A DNA stretch of 64,000 nucleotides from Brachynemurus nebulosus. Lineage: Eukaryota; Arthropoda; Insecta; Neuroptera; Myrmeleontidae. The DNA is taken from NCBI GenBank assembly GCA_035578155.1, contig JAPWDM010000001.1, positions 83,489,650-83,553,649 of the forward strand. The letters are read 5' to 3'. Shown here piece after piece: positions 62,712-64,000 of this stretch (within the stretch, counting starts at the first letter, position 1; each line of letters opens with the position of its first letter). The translations under genes were made by a program, and so were the position numbers. The notes under the pieces are model-generated. The model ran no database searches, was not told the DNA's origin, and saw only the letters and a list, made by a program, of their open reading frames with translations.

Positions 62712-62921
62712 ATTTTATGTTATTTTATTTTTTTATATTTTCCTCCTTCCAATAAAAATATTCCTATTATCATTAAAAACGCAACTTATTTTCATTAAAA
62801 ATTAATTCAAGTGGATTAGTTAAATTCTAAATAATTAACAACACATTTTCTAACAACTTGAACATATTGTATTAACAAGAAATTTTATCTAAAATCTAGG
62901 ACAATATTAATCTTGTATCAG
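62712..62921. repeat. Dispersed repeat shared with 10385-10618
   Basis: Same order of CCAATAAAAATATTCCTATT, AACGCAACTTATTTTCATTA and ACAAGAAATTTTATCTAAAA as the other copy. Confidence 0.75.
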
Positions 62922-63136
62922 TGAATATAGACGTAAGTAGAAAACGCAACCTGTGTTAATTTTTCGGACAATTTTAGACTGAGACGAGACATAGTTCACA
63001 GAGGCAACTACTATGTGGCATTGCAAGCACTTTGCTAATCAGGACATGATTTTTGATAGTCCGCCATTTTCCATCAAAAGTTCGTCAAAAATAAACTGGA
63101 AATAAATATTTTTAAAAAAATCATGCAATTTAATTT

Positions 63137-63291
63137 ATGCCCTGTTTACACATTGATTAGTGCGAGTGGGAGTTCTTACTTCAAATGGTATAGAATTGTG
63201 TTTAAGTACCGTTTTGATATATTAAAACGCAATTTTAGGCGTGTTTGTAGTAATCACTCGCACTTGCATTAATCAATGTGTAAATGGGCTA
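63137..63291. mobile_element. Foldback MITE of about 155 bp
   Basis: GCCCTGTTTACACATTGATT with AGTGCGAGTG at the left and CACTCGCACTTGCATTAATC with AATGTGTAAATGGGC at the right are inverted repeats of about 33 bases. Confidence 0.8.
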
Positions 63292-63402
63292 TATGAAAGA
63301 ATAGTTAAATTTAAAACTTTTTAACTTATAACTTATTAAGACATATTTACTCAAACATGTGATAATTATTTTTGACATTCTTTGATGAAAAATAGCTGGC
63401 AT

Positions 63403-63962
63403 TAGGGATGATCGATATTCATCGATGTTAGAAAAACATCGATGTTTAGGGGAAAACATCGATGTAAAAACATCGATGTTATGTCCTCGATAACATCGAC
63501 ACATCGATGTTATGAGAATAATATCGAATCATCGATATTACTCTAACCTATCCAGTAGTTATAAAGTCCTGTCGCTGATTTAAAAGAAGACCTATTACTT
63601 TTATGACAATTTCTAGGATCCACTTATCCAAACTTGAAAAAAATTGCCATTAAATATTTGTATTTCACAGTAACTTCAACAGCTTCAGAGACTTTTTTCA
63701 AAAGCTGGGCAGCATTTGTGTCAACAAAGGAATATATTAAAAGGGAAACTTCTAACAAAGTGACTTTTTTGCAAAGTGTACCAAATAAATACTGGCAATG
63801 TTAATTTTTAATAAATAAAATAATAGATTATAATGGTTGTTTATTTTGCTACAGAAACATCGATGTTTTCGAACATCGATGTCTTTCTTTCGATATATAT
63901 CGTATATCGATACTCTTGAATCGATGTTAACATCGATGTTTTTCTAATATCGACCATCCCTA
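63403..63962. mobile_element. hAT-type MITE with ACATCGATGTT-rich ends
   Basis: TAGGGATGATCGATATT and AATATCGACCATCCCTA are the inverted ends, and GCTGGCAT / GCTGACAT (63395-63402 and 63963-63970) is an 8-bp duplication with one mismatch. Many ACATCGATGT units lie at both ends. No transposase was seen. Confidence 0.85.
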
Positions 63963-64000
63963 GCTGACATGCCCCGACTATATTTTAGTATAGGGATTTG

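Overview
The window is a strongly AT-rich eukaryotic segment, almost certainly from an insect. The evidence is telomeric-type (CCTAA)n repeats at the left edge, a host helicase gene with GT-AG introns, and a dense set of insect-type transposable elements. The order of insect cannot be settled from this sequence. No prokaryotic features, operons or CRISPR arrays were seen.

The only host protein gene recognised is DDX42, a DEAD-box RNA helicase linked to the spliceosome. It lies on the minus strand from the start codon at 42412 to the stop codon at 15964. Nine exons could be placed by protein similarity and GT-AG borders, giving 2220 coding bases with consistent phases (739 residues). Two introns are very large: intron 5 is about 7.7 kb and intron 8 about 14.5 kb. 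Both are filled with mobile DNA, including a complete errantivirus (gypsy-type endogenous retrovirus) at 18730-26281 on the opposite strand. It has two LTRs that look identical by eye and open gag, pol and env frames.

Layout: 1-1000 is telomere-like and subtelomeric repeat with a 5S rRNA relic. 3.8-10.1 kb is a nest: a Penelope-like endonuclease fragment and a Ty3/gypsy RNase H fragment sit between inverted repeats, and one arm is split by a full-length Jockey-like LINE that has two premature stops. 10.7-13.5 kb is an internally deleted Ty3/gypsy element with both LTRs and a 5-bp target duplication. 14.0-15.95 kb holds two short DNA transposons; one starts 15 bases past the DDX42 stop codon and probably forms its 3' UTR. 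16-42.4 kb is DDX42 and the elements in its introns: a tRNA-derived SINE, the errantivirus, a large palindrome, a Tc1-like element, two hAT-type elements with perfect 8-bp target duplications, a pogo-like MITE and hairpins. 42.9-47.4 kb is a multi-arm foldback cluster. 48-53.3 kb is one copy of a 1.7-kb repeat family split open by a block carrying a 120-bp satellite. 53.6-58.1 kb is a nested stack of DNA transposons. 59.4-64 kb holds more MITEs and another copy of the 1.7-kb family.

For mobile elements I relied on terminal repeats, target-site duplications and protein motifs read directly from the sequence. Superfamily labels for elements without a transposase are inferred from target-duplication length and termini. 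Identity statements such as 'identical LTRs' are by eye, not computed.
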